From Schlegelella_A sp038318385 (GTDB taxonomy: Bacteria; Pseudomonadota; Gammaproteobacteria; Burkholderiales; Burkholderiaceae_C), in the NCBI GenBank assembly GCA_038318385.1, contig JBBQCD010000015.1:1-64000 (forward strand): DNA of 64,000 nucleotides, given 5' to 3'. The notes below the pieces were generated by a model. The model worked only from the letters and a program-made list of their open reading frames with translations, searched no databases and had not been told where the DNA came from. Positions within the stretch are counted from its first letter, which is position 1. Every line of letters starts with the position of its first letter. The translations under genes were made by a program, and so were the position numbers. This document shows positions 21,196-29,491 of this stretch, in pieces.

Positions 21196-21879
21196 ATGGC
21201 GACGGTCACACTCGACGGCAAGCGCATCCTGGTCACCCAGGCCGGCGACTTCATGGGGCCGACCCTTTGCGAGGTGCTGGCGGAATGCGGTGCGCAGGTC
21301 GTCGCCAGCAGCGCGTCGCCGCTCGGCCCCGATGCCGCCGCCGCCATCGTCGACGCCGCAGGTGCGATCGACGTCCTGGTCGTCAACCTCGCCATACCGG
21401 CGCCGTCGACGGCCGCGGCGCAGGCCACCGACGCCGAATGGCGCGACACCTTCGCCGCGCTCGTCGACCCGTTGCCGCGGCTGGTCCGCGCGGCGCTGCC
21501 GGCCATGATCGCCCGCCGCTCCGGAAAGATCCTGGTGATGGGAAGCGCGTCGGCCTTGCGCGGCATGAAGCGCACTTCGACCTACAGCGCGGCGCGCGGG
21601 GCTCAGCTCGCCTACGCACAGGCGGTCGGCGTCGAAGTCGCGCCGCACGGCATTCAGGTCAACGCGATCGCCCAGAACTTCGTCGAGAACCCGACCTACT
21701 TCCCGCCCGCGGTCCAGGCCGATCCGCGTTTCCAGGAGCGACTGCGGCGCGAGGTGCCGCTCGGCCGCCTGGTGGCGGCCCGCGAGGATGCGCAGTTCGC
21801 CGCTTACCTGTGCAGCGACGCCGCCGACTGCTTCGTCGGCCAGGTGTTTCCCGTGTGCGGCGGCTGGGTGGCCCGCTAG
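21196..21879 (+). CDS. Putative halohydrin dehalogenase (SDR fold)
   Basis: A 227-residue protein of the short-chain dehydrogenase fold that lacks the usual NAD-binding TGxxxGxG. Instead residues 14-21 read TQAGDFMG, fitting the T-x4-F/Y-x-G halide-pocket motif of halohydrin dehalogenases. The catalytic triad also fits that family: Ser117, Tyr130 and Arg134 give S-x12-Y-x3-R, with Arg replacing the Lys of dehydrogenases. These enzymes convert vicinal haloalcohols to epoxides and open epoxides with anions such as cyanide or azide. The neighbours (MscS channel, DUF1080 lipoprotein) do not suggest a haloalkane pathway, so the physiological role is unclear. A cofactor-free SDR of other function is the alternative. 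Confidence 0.75.
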   Translation: MATVTLDGKRILVTQAGDFMGPTLCEVLAECGAQVVASSASPLGPDAAAAIVDAAGAIDVLVVNLAIPAPSTAAAQATDAEWRDTFAALVDPLPRLVRAALPAMIARRSGKILVMGSASALRGMKRTSTYSAARGAQLAYAQAVGVEVAPHGIQVNAIAQNFVENPTYFPPAVQADPRFQERLRREVPLGRLVAAREDAQFAAYLCSDAADCFVGQVFPVCGGWVAR

Positions 21880-22008
21880 CGTTGCTGCATGGCGTCCCGC
21901 CGGCGCGCAGTCGGTGAAACCCGGCCCCGTCGATGCTGCCCGCGCGCGATACTCGGGCGCGGATTCAAGCTCCGCCCCTCGACACACCGAAGAACTGGAG
22001 ACCGCATC

Positions 22009-22608
22009 ATGATGAACAGATCACTCGCTGCCTTTTTCGCCGCGATCAGTGTGGCCGTGGCCCTCGGCGGTTGCGCCATGGTTGCGCCGATGACCGGGTG
22101 GACGACCCTGGTCGACGGCACCGCCGGACTCGAGAATTTCAACCGCGTCGGTGACGCCAACTGGAATGCAGCCGATGGCGCCATCCAGGCTTCGCAGGGC
22201 GGCAAGGACCCGGGCTACCTCGTGTCCAAGCAAAGCTACGGCGACTTCATGCTGCGCGCCGAGTTCTGGTCCAGCGACGACGCCAACAGCGGCATCTTCC
22301 TGCGCTGCCAGAACCCTGCGGTGATCACCGACGAGAACTGCTACGAGGCCAACATCTTCGATCAGCGACCCGACCCGACCTACGGCACCGGGGCCGTCGT
22401 CAAGGTCGCCAAGGTCTCGCCGATGCCCAAGGCCGGTGGCAAGTGGAACACCTACGAGATCACCGCCAAGGGCAACCGCCTCGTCCTGGTGCTCAACGGC
22501 GTCCAGACGGTCGATGTGCAGGACTCGAAGTTCGCGAAGGGTCCGATCGCGCTGCAGTGGGGCAAGGGCGTCATCAAGTTCCGCAAGGTGCAGGTCAAGC
22601 CGATCTGA
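22009..22608 (+). CDS. DUF1080 domain lipoprotein
   Basis: A 199-residue protein from ATG 22009. A signal peptide with lipobox ALGGC (Cys22) predicts a lipid-anchored envelope protein. The remainder is a concanavalin-like DUF1080 domain (now often called 3-keto-disaccharide hydrolase): YLVSKQSYGDFMLRAEFW, NSGIFLRCQNP, CYEANIFDQRPDPTYGTGAV and WNTYEITAKGNRLVLVLNG. The family binds or cleaves sugars, but many members are uncharacterised. It sits alone between the dehalogenase-like gene (129 bases upstream) and the convergent cytochrome gene. Confidence 0.88.
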   Translation: MMNRSLAAFFAAISVAVALGGCAMVAPMTGWTTLVDGTAGLENFNRVGDANWNAADGAIQASQGGKDPGYLVSKQSYGDFMLRAEFWSSDDANSGIFLRCQNPAVITDENCYEANIFDQRPDPTYGTGAVVKVAKVSPMPKAGGKWNTYEITAKGNRLVLVLNGVQTVDVQDSKFAKGPIALQWGKGVIKFRKVQVKPI

Positions 22609-22686
22609 TTCGTCCCACCATTCGCCGTTCGACGCCGCAGAACGCGGCGACGTCGAGGTCGGCCGACGGCCGGCCGCCTCCCGCCT

Positions 22687-23595
22687 TCAACGCCCTTCGC
22701 CGGTGGCGAGCGGCTTCAGGCGCTTCAGGTGCAGGTAGAGCGCCTGGACATCGGTGTCGCTCAGCTCGCGCATGCTCGCGAATGGCATGACCGTGCTGAC
22801 CCCCGTGCCGTCCGGGCGCTTGCCGCTGCGCAGCATCGCTGCGAAGGCCTGGGCATCCGGATAGCGGCCCATCACGGTTCCCGTCCCCGGGGTCAGGTTG
22901 GCTGCCGGCGGCCAGTCCGGCGGGCCACCGGAAATCTTGCCGCCCGCGAGGCCGGCGCCGTGGCAGCCGATGCACGCATTGGCGACGTAGGCGCCGTGCT
23001 CTGCACTCACGGCCTCGGTCACGGGCTGCGACGGTGGCAAGGTGTGGTCGATCTTCGAGGCGGCGTCGGGGATCAACCCGAAGCCGTACAGCGCCTTCAT
23101 CGGCAGCGGCAGATTGATCGCCGCGCCGCCACCCTGCGCGGGCGGCATCTGCGAGACGAAGCCGACGAGGGCGGCGAGGTCGCTGTCGGTGAACCGGTTG
23201 TAGTCCTCGCTGGGCATCACGAGGACGGGTTGGCCACTCGGCTTGACCCCATGGCGGATGGTCCGCACCCAGTCCACCGCCGCATAGCGGGCCACCACGT
23301 TGTTCGGCCCGGGGGTGATGTTCGGTGAATGAACCAGGAAGCCCTTGCCGTCGTTGACGACGTCCCTGCCCGCACCGTCCGGGCCGTGGCACTCGGCGCA
23401 ACCGCGCGACATGAAGAGGTAGCGGCCGCGCGCGACGGCCGCCGTGTCGGTGGCCGGCGGCACTGCGACCACGGACACCTCGACCTTGCGGTGCTGCTTG
23501 CGATCGCCGAGTTCAGCGCCGACGAGCACGGCTGCGGCGGCGATCACCAACAGCCCGGACGCGCCGAGGAGACCGTACTTCATCCAGCGTTTCAT
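22687..23595 (-). CDS. Membrane-anchored dihaem cytochrome c
   Basis: A 302-residue protein from ATG 23595. An uncleaved-looking N-terminal helix (about 5-28) anchors two cytochrome c domains facing the periplasm. Haem sites are CAECH (about residue 66) and CIGCH (about 206); distal Met ligands are likely in VLVMPSEDYNRF and STVMPFASM. It resembles the c-type electron-transfer subunits of periplasmic dehydrogenases, but no dehydrogenase gene is next to it. Last gene of a minus-strand cluster with hemerythrin and cupin genes; probably passes electrons to the respiratory chain. Confidence 0.9.
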   Translation of the reverse strand: MKRWMKYGLLGASGLLVIAAAAVLVGAELGDRKQHRKVEVSVVAVPPATDTAAVARGRYLFMSRGCAECHGPDGAGRDVVNDGKGFLVHSPNITPGPNNVVARYAAVDWVRTIRHGVKPSGQPVLVMPSEDYNRFTDSDLAALVGFVSQMPPAQGGGAAINLPLPMKALYGFGLIPDAASKIDHTLPPSQPVTEAVSAEHGAYVANACIGCHGAGLAGGKISGGPPDWPPAANLTPGTGTVMGRYPDAQAFAAMLRSGKRPDGTGVSTVMPFASMRELSDTDVQALYLHLKRLKPLATGEGR

Positions 23596-23620
23596 GGGTG
23601 GCTCCATCGTGTCGGGTTCG

Positions 23621-24391
23621 TCAGGCCGCAGCCAGCTGGCCGGGCCGCTCGGCGACGCCCAGCGTGCGCGCGAGCTTAATCCAGCCGCGCGCATCCACAT
23701 AGGGCCGGACCGACTCCAGCACGCCGAGGAACGCTTCGGGTGGCATGCCGGCCTTCGCGCCGTTCAGCACGGCGGCGCGCTCGCCCGGGTTGAGGGCCGG
23801 CACCATCCAGCGTGCCACGAGCAGGTTTTCCTGCGGCGAGATGCTCGCGAGCAGGCGGTCGTGGATCGCCAGCAATTCGGCATCGCTGTAGCAGGCCCAG
23901 AGCGATGCGTTGTTGACCGTTTCCTCGATGTGCATGTGCTGGAAGTGCTCGGCGACGAACAGCGCCAGGTGACGGTAGAGGCGAAGCGCCCGCGCCGGGC
24001 GGTCGACCGGCGTGGCCTTCGGCAGCGCGCGCGCTTCGGCGCGCAGCGCCTCGATGCTGGCCAGGTGTTCGACGTGGTCGTCTGCCGTGCGACGAGCCCC
24101 TGCCGGCAGGCGCGCCTCGATCGCGGTGTGCACGAACTCGTTCTCGTGGCGGATGTGGCTGACGCAGAGATTCAGCAGGTCCTCGACCTGGGCCAGCGTG
24201 GCCGCGGTCTCGTCGATGTCGTCGACGTCCAGCCTGCCGAGAACCGACAGGGTCTGCGTCATCATGCTGCGCAGGGCCTTGTGGATCGGGGCGTAGAAGT
24301 CGAAGCGGGACGTGACGGCCGGTTCGGCAACGAATGCAGTCGCGACGGATTCGGTGGTGGCGACGGCGGTGGATTCGAGAGCGGTGTACAT
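23621..24391 (-). CDS. Hemerythrin-like domain protein
   Basis: A 256-residue helical protein. His and Glu residues are spaced as in hemerythrin HHE domains: FYAPIHKALR, CVSHIRHENEFVHTAIEARL, ADDHVEHLASIEAL, LALFVAEHFQHMHIEETVNN. A di-iron site binding oxygen or responding to nitric oxide or redox state is likely. The C-terminal third (LLASISPQENLLVARWMVPA) is conserved in the larger relatives. It precedes the dihaem cytochrome by 25 bases and follows the cupin genes, so co-expression is probable. No export signal is seen, so it is likely cytoplasmic. Confidence 0.85.
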   Translation of the reverse strand: MYTALESTAVATTESVATAFVAEPAVTSRFDFYAPIHKALRSMMTQTLSVLGRLDVDDIDETAATLAQVEDLLNLCVSHIRHENEFVHTAIEARLPAGARRTADDHVEHLASIEALRAEARALPKATPVDRPARALRLYRHLALFVAEHFQHMHIEETVNNASLWACYSDAELLAIHDRLLASISPQENLLVARWMVPALNPGERAAVLNGAKAGMPPEAFLGVLESVRPYVDARGWIKLARTLGVAERPGQLAAA

Positions 24392-24413
24392 GGGTCTTCC
24401 TTTGCAACGTGGG

Positions 24414-24659
24414 TCAGAGGGATCGCGCGGGCGCCGGCGGATCTCCCGGCAGGGCCGTCAGTGTCCTGGCGGCACCCGGGATGTTCATCGCCCGAAGGAG
24501 CCATGGGCCGCTGTCACGACGGGCCATCGGCGGGTACGCGGCGGGCGACGCACCGACCCACGCCTGCGCGATGGCCGGCCCGGGACAGGGTCGGGCGCCG
24601 ACGACGATGACGGTGAAGGCGAGGGCGCCGGTCAGGCTGGCAATGGCGTATGTCTTCAT
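24414..24659 (-). CDS. Possible small secreted protein
   Basis: An 81-residue reading frame whose ATG (24659) overlaps the stop of the upstream cupin gene as ATGA. The N-terminus MKTYAIASLTGALAFTVIVV is signal-peptide-like, and the rest is Pro/Ala-rich without a known domain. Against it, its C-terminal part contains one copy of a 43-bp repeat that also occurs in non-coding DNA at 25059, so the frame may be partly accidental. Translational coupling is the main support. Confidence 0.35.
   Translation of the reverse strand: MKTYAIASLTGALAFTVIVVGARPCPGPAIAQAWVGASPAAYPPMARRDSGPWLLRAMNIPGAARTLTALPGDPPAPARSL
24486..24528. repeat. 43-bp imperfect direct repeat, copy 1
   Basis: The first 18 bases CATCGCCCGAAGGAGCCA and the last nine CGGGCCATC are identical to a copy at 25059-25101, with the same total length and a diverged middle. 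Both copies lie in spacers of the cupin/hemerythrin cluster. It could be a shared regulatory site or a small dispersed repeat. Confidence 0.55.
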
Positions 24660-25003
24660 GGTTGAGCACTCTCGGGACCTGGCGTCGGCATGTACACGGT
24701 GACGAGTTGCATCGCGACGGCGGTGTCGTTGATGAACCGGTGCGGCGCACCTGCCGGCAGGCGCAGGGTGCAGGGGGCGCTGAAGCGCAGCGGACCGGCG
24801 TCGAGGATCAGCTTGCCGCTGCCGGCGAGCACCACCACCACGCGCAACTGCGGGTGCACTGCGCCGGCGGTTGCCGTTCCGGCCTCGATGCAGGCCGTCT
24901 CGACCTGGAACGGCGATCCGCAGAGCACGGCGTCGGCGACGGTCCGGGTGCAGCGTCCTTCATCGAGGTGGCGCGGAAGCATCGTATGGCTGATGACGTT
25001 CAT
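24656..25003 (-). CDS. Small cupin-like protein
   Basis: A 115-residue single-domain protein with a cupin beta-barrel pattern (VVVVLAGSGKLILDAGPLRF, TLRLPAGAPHRFINDTAVAM). Only some of the usual metal-binding His residues are present: HPQLRVVV in motif 1 and PHRF in motif 2. Metal binding is therefore uncertain. Part of the minus-strand cluster, between the second cupin gene (122-base spacer) and the small frame it overlaps by four bases. It may be a sensor or small-molecule binding protein; substrate unknown. Confidence 0.75.
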   Translation of the reverse strand: MNVISHTMLPRHLDEGRCTRTVADAVLCGSPFQVETACIEAGTATAGAVHPQLRVVVVLAGSGKLILDAGPLRFSAPCTLRLPAGAPHRFINDTAVAMQLVTVYMPTPGPESAQP

Positions 25004-25058
25004 GGATTGCGGGATCGATTGGCGATGAAGGCAGTCTGCGGAATTGCGCGCGAGCGGC

Positions 25059-25101
25059 CATCGCCCGAAGGAGCCACCGGGTGGTTCGGCGGCGGGCCAT
25101 C
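25059..25101. repeat. 43-bp imperfect direct repeat, copy 2
   Basis: Second copy of the repeat at 24486-24528, located between the two cupin genes. The outer 18 and 9 bases are identical and the middle has diverged. Confidence 0.55.
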
Positions 25102-25125
25102 ACGCGGCCGCCGGTGGACTCGGCA

Positions 25126-25503
25126 TCAACTGGCCCACGGCAACTCGAGCGCTGATCCGTCCGGAAGGTAGACGCGGACCGGGCTCGCGGCGAAGGTTGC
25201 AACCAGCTCCAGCGGCTGCGGTCCGACGTTGAAGATCTGGTGCACGCGTCCGCGCGGGAGCGTCAGCACGCTGTCGGATCCGAATCGGAAGGCTTGCTCA
25301 TCGATGTGCAGTTCACCGCTGCCGGCGGAGCAGAGAACGACCTCCTCGCAGTCGTGGCGGTGCGGCGGCGTCGCCGCCCCCGGGGCCAGGGTCTGGCGCC
25401 ACACACTCAGTTCGCGACAGCCGGTCGGGCCTCCGGCCCAGGTGGCGTGGGCGACGCCGGCGATCGGCGTGGCGGTGGGGCGGAGTTGTTCGTGGACATA
25501 CAT
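25126..25503 (-). CDS. Cupin domain protein
   Basis: A 125-residue cupin with complete metal-site motifs: PPHRHDCEEVVLCSAGSGEL (His-x-His and Glu) and LPRGRVHQIFN (His). Such proteins are small dioxygenases, isomerases or ligand sensors; the substrate cannot be read here. It is the first gene of the minus-strand cupin/hemerythrin/cytochrome cluster and is divergent from the LysR regulator, whose palindromic operator lies 112 bases upstream of this start. Control by that regulator is likely. Confidence 0.85.
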   Translation of the reverse strand: MYVHEQLRPTATPIAGVAHATWAGGPTGCRELSVWRQTLAPGAATPPHRHDCEEVVLCSAGSGELHIDEQAFRFGSDSVLTLPRGRVHQIFNVGPQPLELVATFAASPVRVYLPDGSALELPWAS

Positions 25504-25614
25504 GGGGCGCTCCTCGGGGCTGGGTTGTTCGAAGGCCGCAACGGCAGGATGTCGTTGGGTCGTTGCCAGTTTCCCGGCGTGCGAGTCCTTTGAGAAGAGG
25601 CCCTAGAGGCGTAG

Positions 25615-25639
25615 GATTGAGGACAAATATTCCTCAATC
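25615..25639. promoter_or_regulatory. Palindromic LysR-type operator
   Basis: GATTGAGGA (25615-25623) and TCCTCAATC (25631-25639) form a perfect 9-bp inverted repeat with an AT-rich 7-base centre. This fits the T-N11-A consensus of LysR-type regulators. It lies 16 bases before the LysR start codon, in the divergent spacer to the cupin cluster, as expected for an autoregulatory and activator site. Confidence 0.75.
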
Positions 25640-25654
25640 GATCAGAGGCCGAAC

Positions 25655-26539
25655 ATGCAGGGACTGCAGCAGTTCATCGCCTTCGCCGATACTGCCAAGC
25701 ACGGAAGCTTTGCCGCGGCGGCACGCGAGCACGGCGTCTCTCCCTCGGCACTGGCCAAGGCCGTGAGTCGCCTGGAGACCTCGCTCGGCGTCAAGCTGTT
25801 TCACCGCACGACGCGCCAGGTCACGTTGACGGGCGACGGCGAGCGCCTCTTCCACCGCTGCCAGCGCGTGCTGGCCGAGGTTGACGACCTGGAGGCGGAA
25901 GCGGCCGGGACGCGCGCCGCCCCGACCGGCGTGCTGCGCATCGATGCACCGATCGTCTATGGACGGCGCGTGCTGCTGCCGGTGCTGGTTCGGCTGGTGG
26001 AACAGCACCCCGGGCTGCAACTCGACCTGCGGCTGCAGGATGCCTATGTCGATCTCGTCAAGGACGGCATCGACATGGCCATACGCGTCGGTGCGCTCGG
26101 CGACTCGGGTCTCGTCGCGCGCCGCTTCGCCAGCATGAGCCTGTTGCTCGTCGCCAGCCCTGCCTACGTCCACCGCCATGGCGCGCCGCGCACGCTGGAC
26201 CAGCTGTCGAGCCACAGGGCCGTGGTCTTCCGGCAGCCGACGAGCGGACGCCAGCGGCCATGGCAGTTCCGCACGCGCGGGCAACCGGTCGAGTTGCATC
26301 CGCCGTCGCGCGTGATCATCGACGACGGCGAGGCGATGGCCGCTGCAGCCGCGGCGGGCGTCGGCGTCGCCCAGTTGCCCGACAACATGGTCGACCAACA
26401 GATCCAGCGCGGCGAGCTCGTCGAGTTGCTGCCCGGCCACCGCCCTCCGCCGATGCCCGTGAGTGCGGTCTATCCCTCCGGGCGGCTCGTTCCGCCACGC
26501 GTGCGCGCGGTCCTGGAGGCGCTCGAGCAGCTGTGCTGA
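25655..26539 (+). CDS. LysR-family transcriptional regulator
   Basis: A 294-residue regulator. The N-terminal winged helix-turn-helix reads FIAFADTAKHGSFAAAAREH then GVSPSALAKAVSRLETSLGV and KLFHRTTRQVTLTGDG. The rest is a periplasmic-binding-protein-like effector domain (VLRIDAPIVYGRRVLLPVLV, GIDMAIRVGAL, GVGVAQLPDNMV). It is divergent from the cupin/hemerythrin/cytochrome cluster and has a 25-bp palindrome just upstream, so it most likely controls that cluster and itself. The effector is unknown. The closest subgroup appears to be the large CrgA/DsdC-like set with a short linker helix. Confidence 0.93.
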   Translation: MQGLQQFIAFADTAKHGSFAAAAREHGVSPSALAKAVSRLETSLGVKLFHRTTRQVTLTGDGERLFHRCQRVLAEVDDLEAEAAGTRAAPTGVLRIDAPIVYGRRVLLPVLVRLVEQHPGLQLDLRLQDAYVDLVKDGIDMAIRVGALGDSGLVARRFASMSLLLVASPAYVHRHGAPRTLDQLSSHRAVVFRQPTSGRQRPWQFRTRGQPVELHPPSRVIIDDGEAMAAAAAAGVGVAQLPDNMVDQQIQRGELVELLPGHRPPPMPVSAVYPSGRLVPPRVRAVLEALEQLC

Positions 26540-26557
26540 AGCGAAGTCCCCGGCGCT

Positions 26558-29413
26558 TCAGCCGTGATCGCGGTACCAGGCCGCGGCCTGACCGCGCGAG
26601 TCGACAGCGAGCTTGTCGAGGATGTTGGCGACGTGCCGCTTGACGGTATGCGGGCTCAGGTCGAAGGCGCGTGCGATCAGCTTGTTGCTGTCACCCGCGG
26701 CCAGGCGTGCGAGCACCTCGCGCTCGCGTTCGCTCAGTGCCGCCGCGGCGCTTCGCCCGGGCGCGCCGTCCGATCCGCTGGTGCTGTTCATGACGCTGGT
26801 CCCGTTCGTCACGCTAATGGAGCTCGTCCAGCTCGTGCCGCTCGTGCCATTCGCGGGCCTCGGACCGCCGGCGCCGCTCCCGCCCGTTGCGTCACAGGAG
26901 CTGTCGGCGCCGTTCTCGATGTTCGCGTCTCCGTCTCGCCGATGCTCGTGCGTGGCGATGGGCGCCCCGTCTGGTGATCGGCTCTCCTGCATTTCGGCGT
27001 TCGCGCCGCGCAGAACGAAGGCCCGCTGCAGCCAGGCATTCAGCATGCGCTGCTCGGCGGGGTCGAGGTGTCCGCGCCACTCGTGTGCGGCCAGCGGAGC
27101 CAGGACGGCCGGGCCGGCGAGCAGTGCAGGCAGGTGCTCGGCCTCGTCGATTCCGCGAGGGATCGCGGGACGCAGCACCGCCGCGATCTCGGCGTCCGGC
27201 AGGGCCGCTCGGAGCATGGCGCCCGCAAGCCGGATGCGGACCTCCAGGTCGAGGCCGAGGATGTGCAGCATCGCCAAACCGCTGGCAGCCTGTCGCCATC
27301 CCTCGAGCGCGGCGTCGGCGCGTCCTTCGGCCTCGGCTACGTAGGCCGCCACCAGCGCACGCTCGGCCGCGGCTGTGGTCCCCGGTATGGGCTCGCCGAG
27401 GGCCCGGACGCGGCCAGCGGCAGCGAGGACGCCGTCGACACGACCGGCAGCGGCCTCCAGGCGAACCTCGAGAAAGGCGAACATCGCCTCCAGGTAGTCG
27501 CGCCGGCGCTTGACCGGCTCGTCGGCGAGTGCCTGCAGCGGCGCGTGCAGGGCAGCGGTGGCGGCGACGGCGTTGCCGCGTGCCGCGTGCAGGAACGCAC
27601 TGCAGAGCTGTATCGGCGTGTTCATTGCGCGCGACTGGTCCAGCCAGCGGGCGTCCTCGACGGCTCCGCGCAGCAGAGGCTCAGCGGCGTCGGCCGCGCC
27701 GGCCCACAGTTCCAGCCAGGCCTGCATCACCGTCGCCAGCACCGTCAGCGCCGAGACCGATCCGGCGGCACTGCGGCGCGCGCCGGCGATGAAGCGCTCC
27801 AGCACCCGCGGCAGGCCCGGGAGGCCGATGAAGCGCGAGGTCGGCGACGCGCGATACCAGTTGACGATGCTCCGCTCGTCTTCGACGACGTCGAGCTCGC
27901 GCGCATACAGCGCCGCGATCTCCTCGAGCGGGCCTCGGTCCAGCGCCTGCCAGATTCGCGCATGCAGCGTCATCGCCAGCGCGTCGCCCTCGAGCGGCTC
28001 GCGCTCGAGTCGCTCGATCAGCTCGCCCGAAGCCTCGTTCAGGAAAGACGCATTGAGGGCCAGCACCTCGTGCGCCTGCGCGCTGCGTCGTGCGTGGATG
28101 TCGCCCGCCTTCTCGTAGCCGGCCGCGGCACAGTGCATCGCCCGCCGCATCGCGTCGAAGTCCCAACGGGCCCAGCCGGTCAGCCCGCGCAGGAACTCGA
28201 TGTCCGGAGCGTCGCGTTCGGCCGGCGGGAACTGGTCGAGGAGGCGCGACAGCGTGCTGATCGCGCCCCCGGTCAGCAGCATCGGGCCGGCATCGACGAC
28301 GACCTGGCGCGCATCGGTCCAGGCACCGGCCCGCAGCAGATACCCGACCTTGCGCAGCGTGTCCAGTTCCCCCGCGGCGGCACGGCCCAGCAACTCGGGA
28401 AGTTCGTCGGGATGATCGCGGCGAAGCAGGTCGTCCAGGCAGTTGCGAAAGAGGTCGTGCAGGCACAGCACGGCCGCGTCGCCTTCGCCGCGGATCGAGA
28501 CGAACAGGCCACGACGTTCGATCTCGGCCAGCCACTGCGCGGCACGCGGATCGCCGGACACTGCCGCGCAGCGCCCGGCATCGAGCTCGGGAAGGACGGA
28601 GCAGCGCAGCAGGAAACGTCGCAGGGCCGCCGGCATGTCGGCGAGGACCTCGGCGACGAGATAGTCGTGGACGTGGCGCTCGGTCAGCGCAGCGTTGCCC
28701 CGGCGCGAATTCAGCGCCAGCCCGAGGCCGGCTGCCCAGCCTCCGGTGCGTTCGAGCAGTTGCCCGGCATCGGCGTCGTGCAGCGTCGATGATTCGACGA
28801 GCAGCTCGACCTCGTCGCGCGTGAAGCGCAGGTCCTCCTGGCGAAACTCGGCCAGCTCGCCGCGCGCGCGCAATCGCGCCAGTGCCATCGGCGGGTCGAC
28901 GCGGGTGGCGATGACGAGGCCCCAGTGCAGCGGCAGGCGTTCGACGACATGGTCCAGGAAAGCAAAGACGGTCGGATCCTGGATCCGGTGCGCGTCGTCG
29001 ATCACGATCAGGCCGCGGCTCACGTCCGTGGCCACCAGGGTGTTGATGAAGTCACCGGCCAGTTCCTTGCGGCGCGCGGGCGTGGCGCCGTCGAGCGCGC
29101 CGATCACCGCATCCGGCGAGGTGCGCCACGGCAGGTCGTACGGCTCGAGCGCCGCGACCGCGCAGGCGGCTAGGCGCGCCAGGTCGTCGTCTTCGTCGGC
29201 GGCGATCCAGGCGCAGGCATTGGACGGATCGAGCTGGGCGATCTGGCGCGTCAGCACCGTCGTCTTGCCGAATCCGGCCGGTGCACTGATCAGGACCAGC
29301 CGGGCCTCCGCCAGCGCCCGGGTCAGCATGCGCTCGAGTCGGCTGCGCGCCACGAGTCCGCCGCGGCCGCGCGGTGGCTGGATCTTCGTCGAGGCAAACG
29401 GTCGGGCCTGCAT
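26558..29413 (-). CDS. Large MalT-type LuxR-family regulator
   Basis: A 951-residue ATP-dependent activator of the LAL/MalT class. The N-terminal STAND-type ATPase has Walker A APAGFGKTTVLTRQIAQL (about 43-60) and Walker B GLIVIDDAHR. Helical repeat-like segments fill the middle, and a C-terminal LuxR helix-turn-helix ends the protein (LSEREREVLARLAAGDSNKL, then IARAFDLSPHTVKRHVANIL). A Ser/Thr/Asn-rich linker of short degenerate repeats (about residues 850-885) joins the two. Such proteins oligomerise when they bind an inducer and ATP. It ends 18 bases from the convergent LysR gene; its targets are unknown but could be the nearby redox/cupin cluster. Confidence 0.92.
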   Translation of the reverse strand: MQARPFASTKIQPPRGRGGLVARSRLERMLTRALAEARLVLISAPAGFGKTTVLTRQIAQLDPSNACAWIAADEDDDLARLAACAVAALEPYDLPWRTSPDAVIGALDGATPARRKELAGDFINTLVATDVSRGLIVIDDAHRIQDPTVFAFLDHVVERLPLHWGLVIATRVDPPMALARLRARGELAEFRQEDLRFTRDEVELLVESSTLHDADAGQLLERTGGWAAGLGLALNSRRGNAALTERHVHDYLVAEVLADMPAALRRFLLRCSVLPELDAGRCAAVSGDPRAAQWLAEIERRGLFVSIRGEGDAAVLCLHDLFRNCLDDLLRRDHPDELPELLGRAAAGELDTLRKVGYLLRAGAWTDARQVVVDAGPMLLTGGAISTLSRLLDQFPPAERDAPDIEFLRGLTGWARWDFDAMRRAMHCAAAGYEKAGDIHARRSAQAHEVLALNASFLNEASGELIERLEREPLEGDALAMTLHARIWQALDRGPLEEIAALYARELDVVEDERSIVNWYRASPTSRFIGLPGLPRVLERFIAGARRSAAGSVSALTVLATVMQAWLELWAGAADAAEPLLRGAVEDARWLDQSRAMNTPIQLCSAFLHAARGNAVAATAALHAPLQALADEPVKRRRDYLEAMFAFLEVRLEAAAGRVDGVLAAAGRVRALGEPIPGTTAAAERALVAAYVAEAEGRADAALEGWRQAASGLAMLHILGLDLEVRIRLAGAMLRAALPDAEIAAVLRPAIPRGIDEAEHLPALLAGPAVLAPLAAHEWRGHLDPAEQRMLNAWLQRAFVLRGANAEMQESRSPDGAPIATHEHRRDGDANIENGADSSCDATGGSGAGGPRPANGTSGTSWTSSISVTNGTSVMNSTSGSDGAPGRSAAAALSEREREVLARLAAGDSNKLIARAFDLSPHTVKRHVANILDKLAVDSRGQAAAWYRDHG

Positions 29414-29491
29414 CCCTGGTCCTGCGCATGGGGGTGGCGCGAATTCTCCCCGCTCATCGCCGCCGACACAATCGGGCTGCGCAGCAGGGTG

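Noticed and set aside
24960..25202. 80-codon minus-strand frame between the two cupin genes
   Set aside because: It overlaps both cupin genes out of frame and contains one copy of the 43-bp repeat; no sign of selection as a protein.
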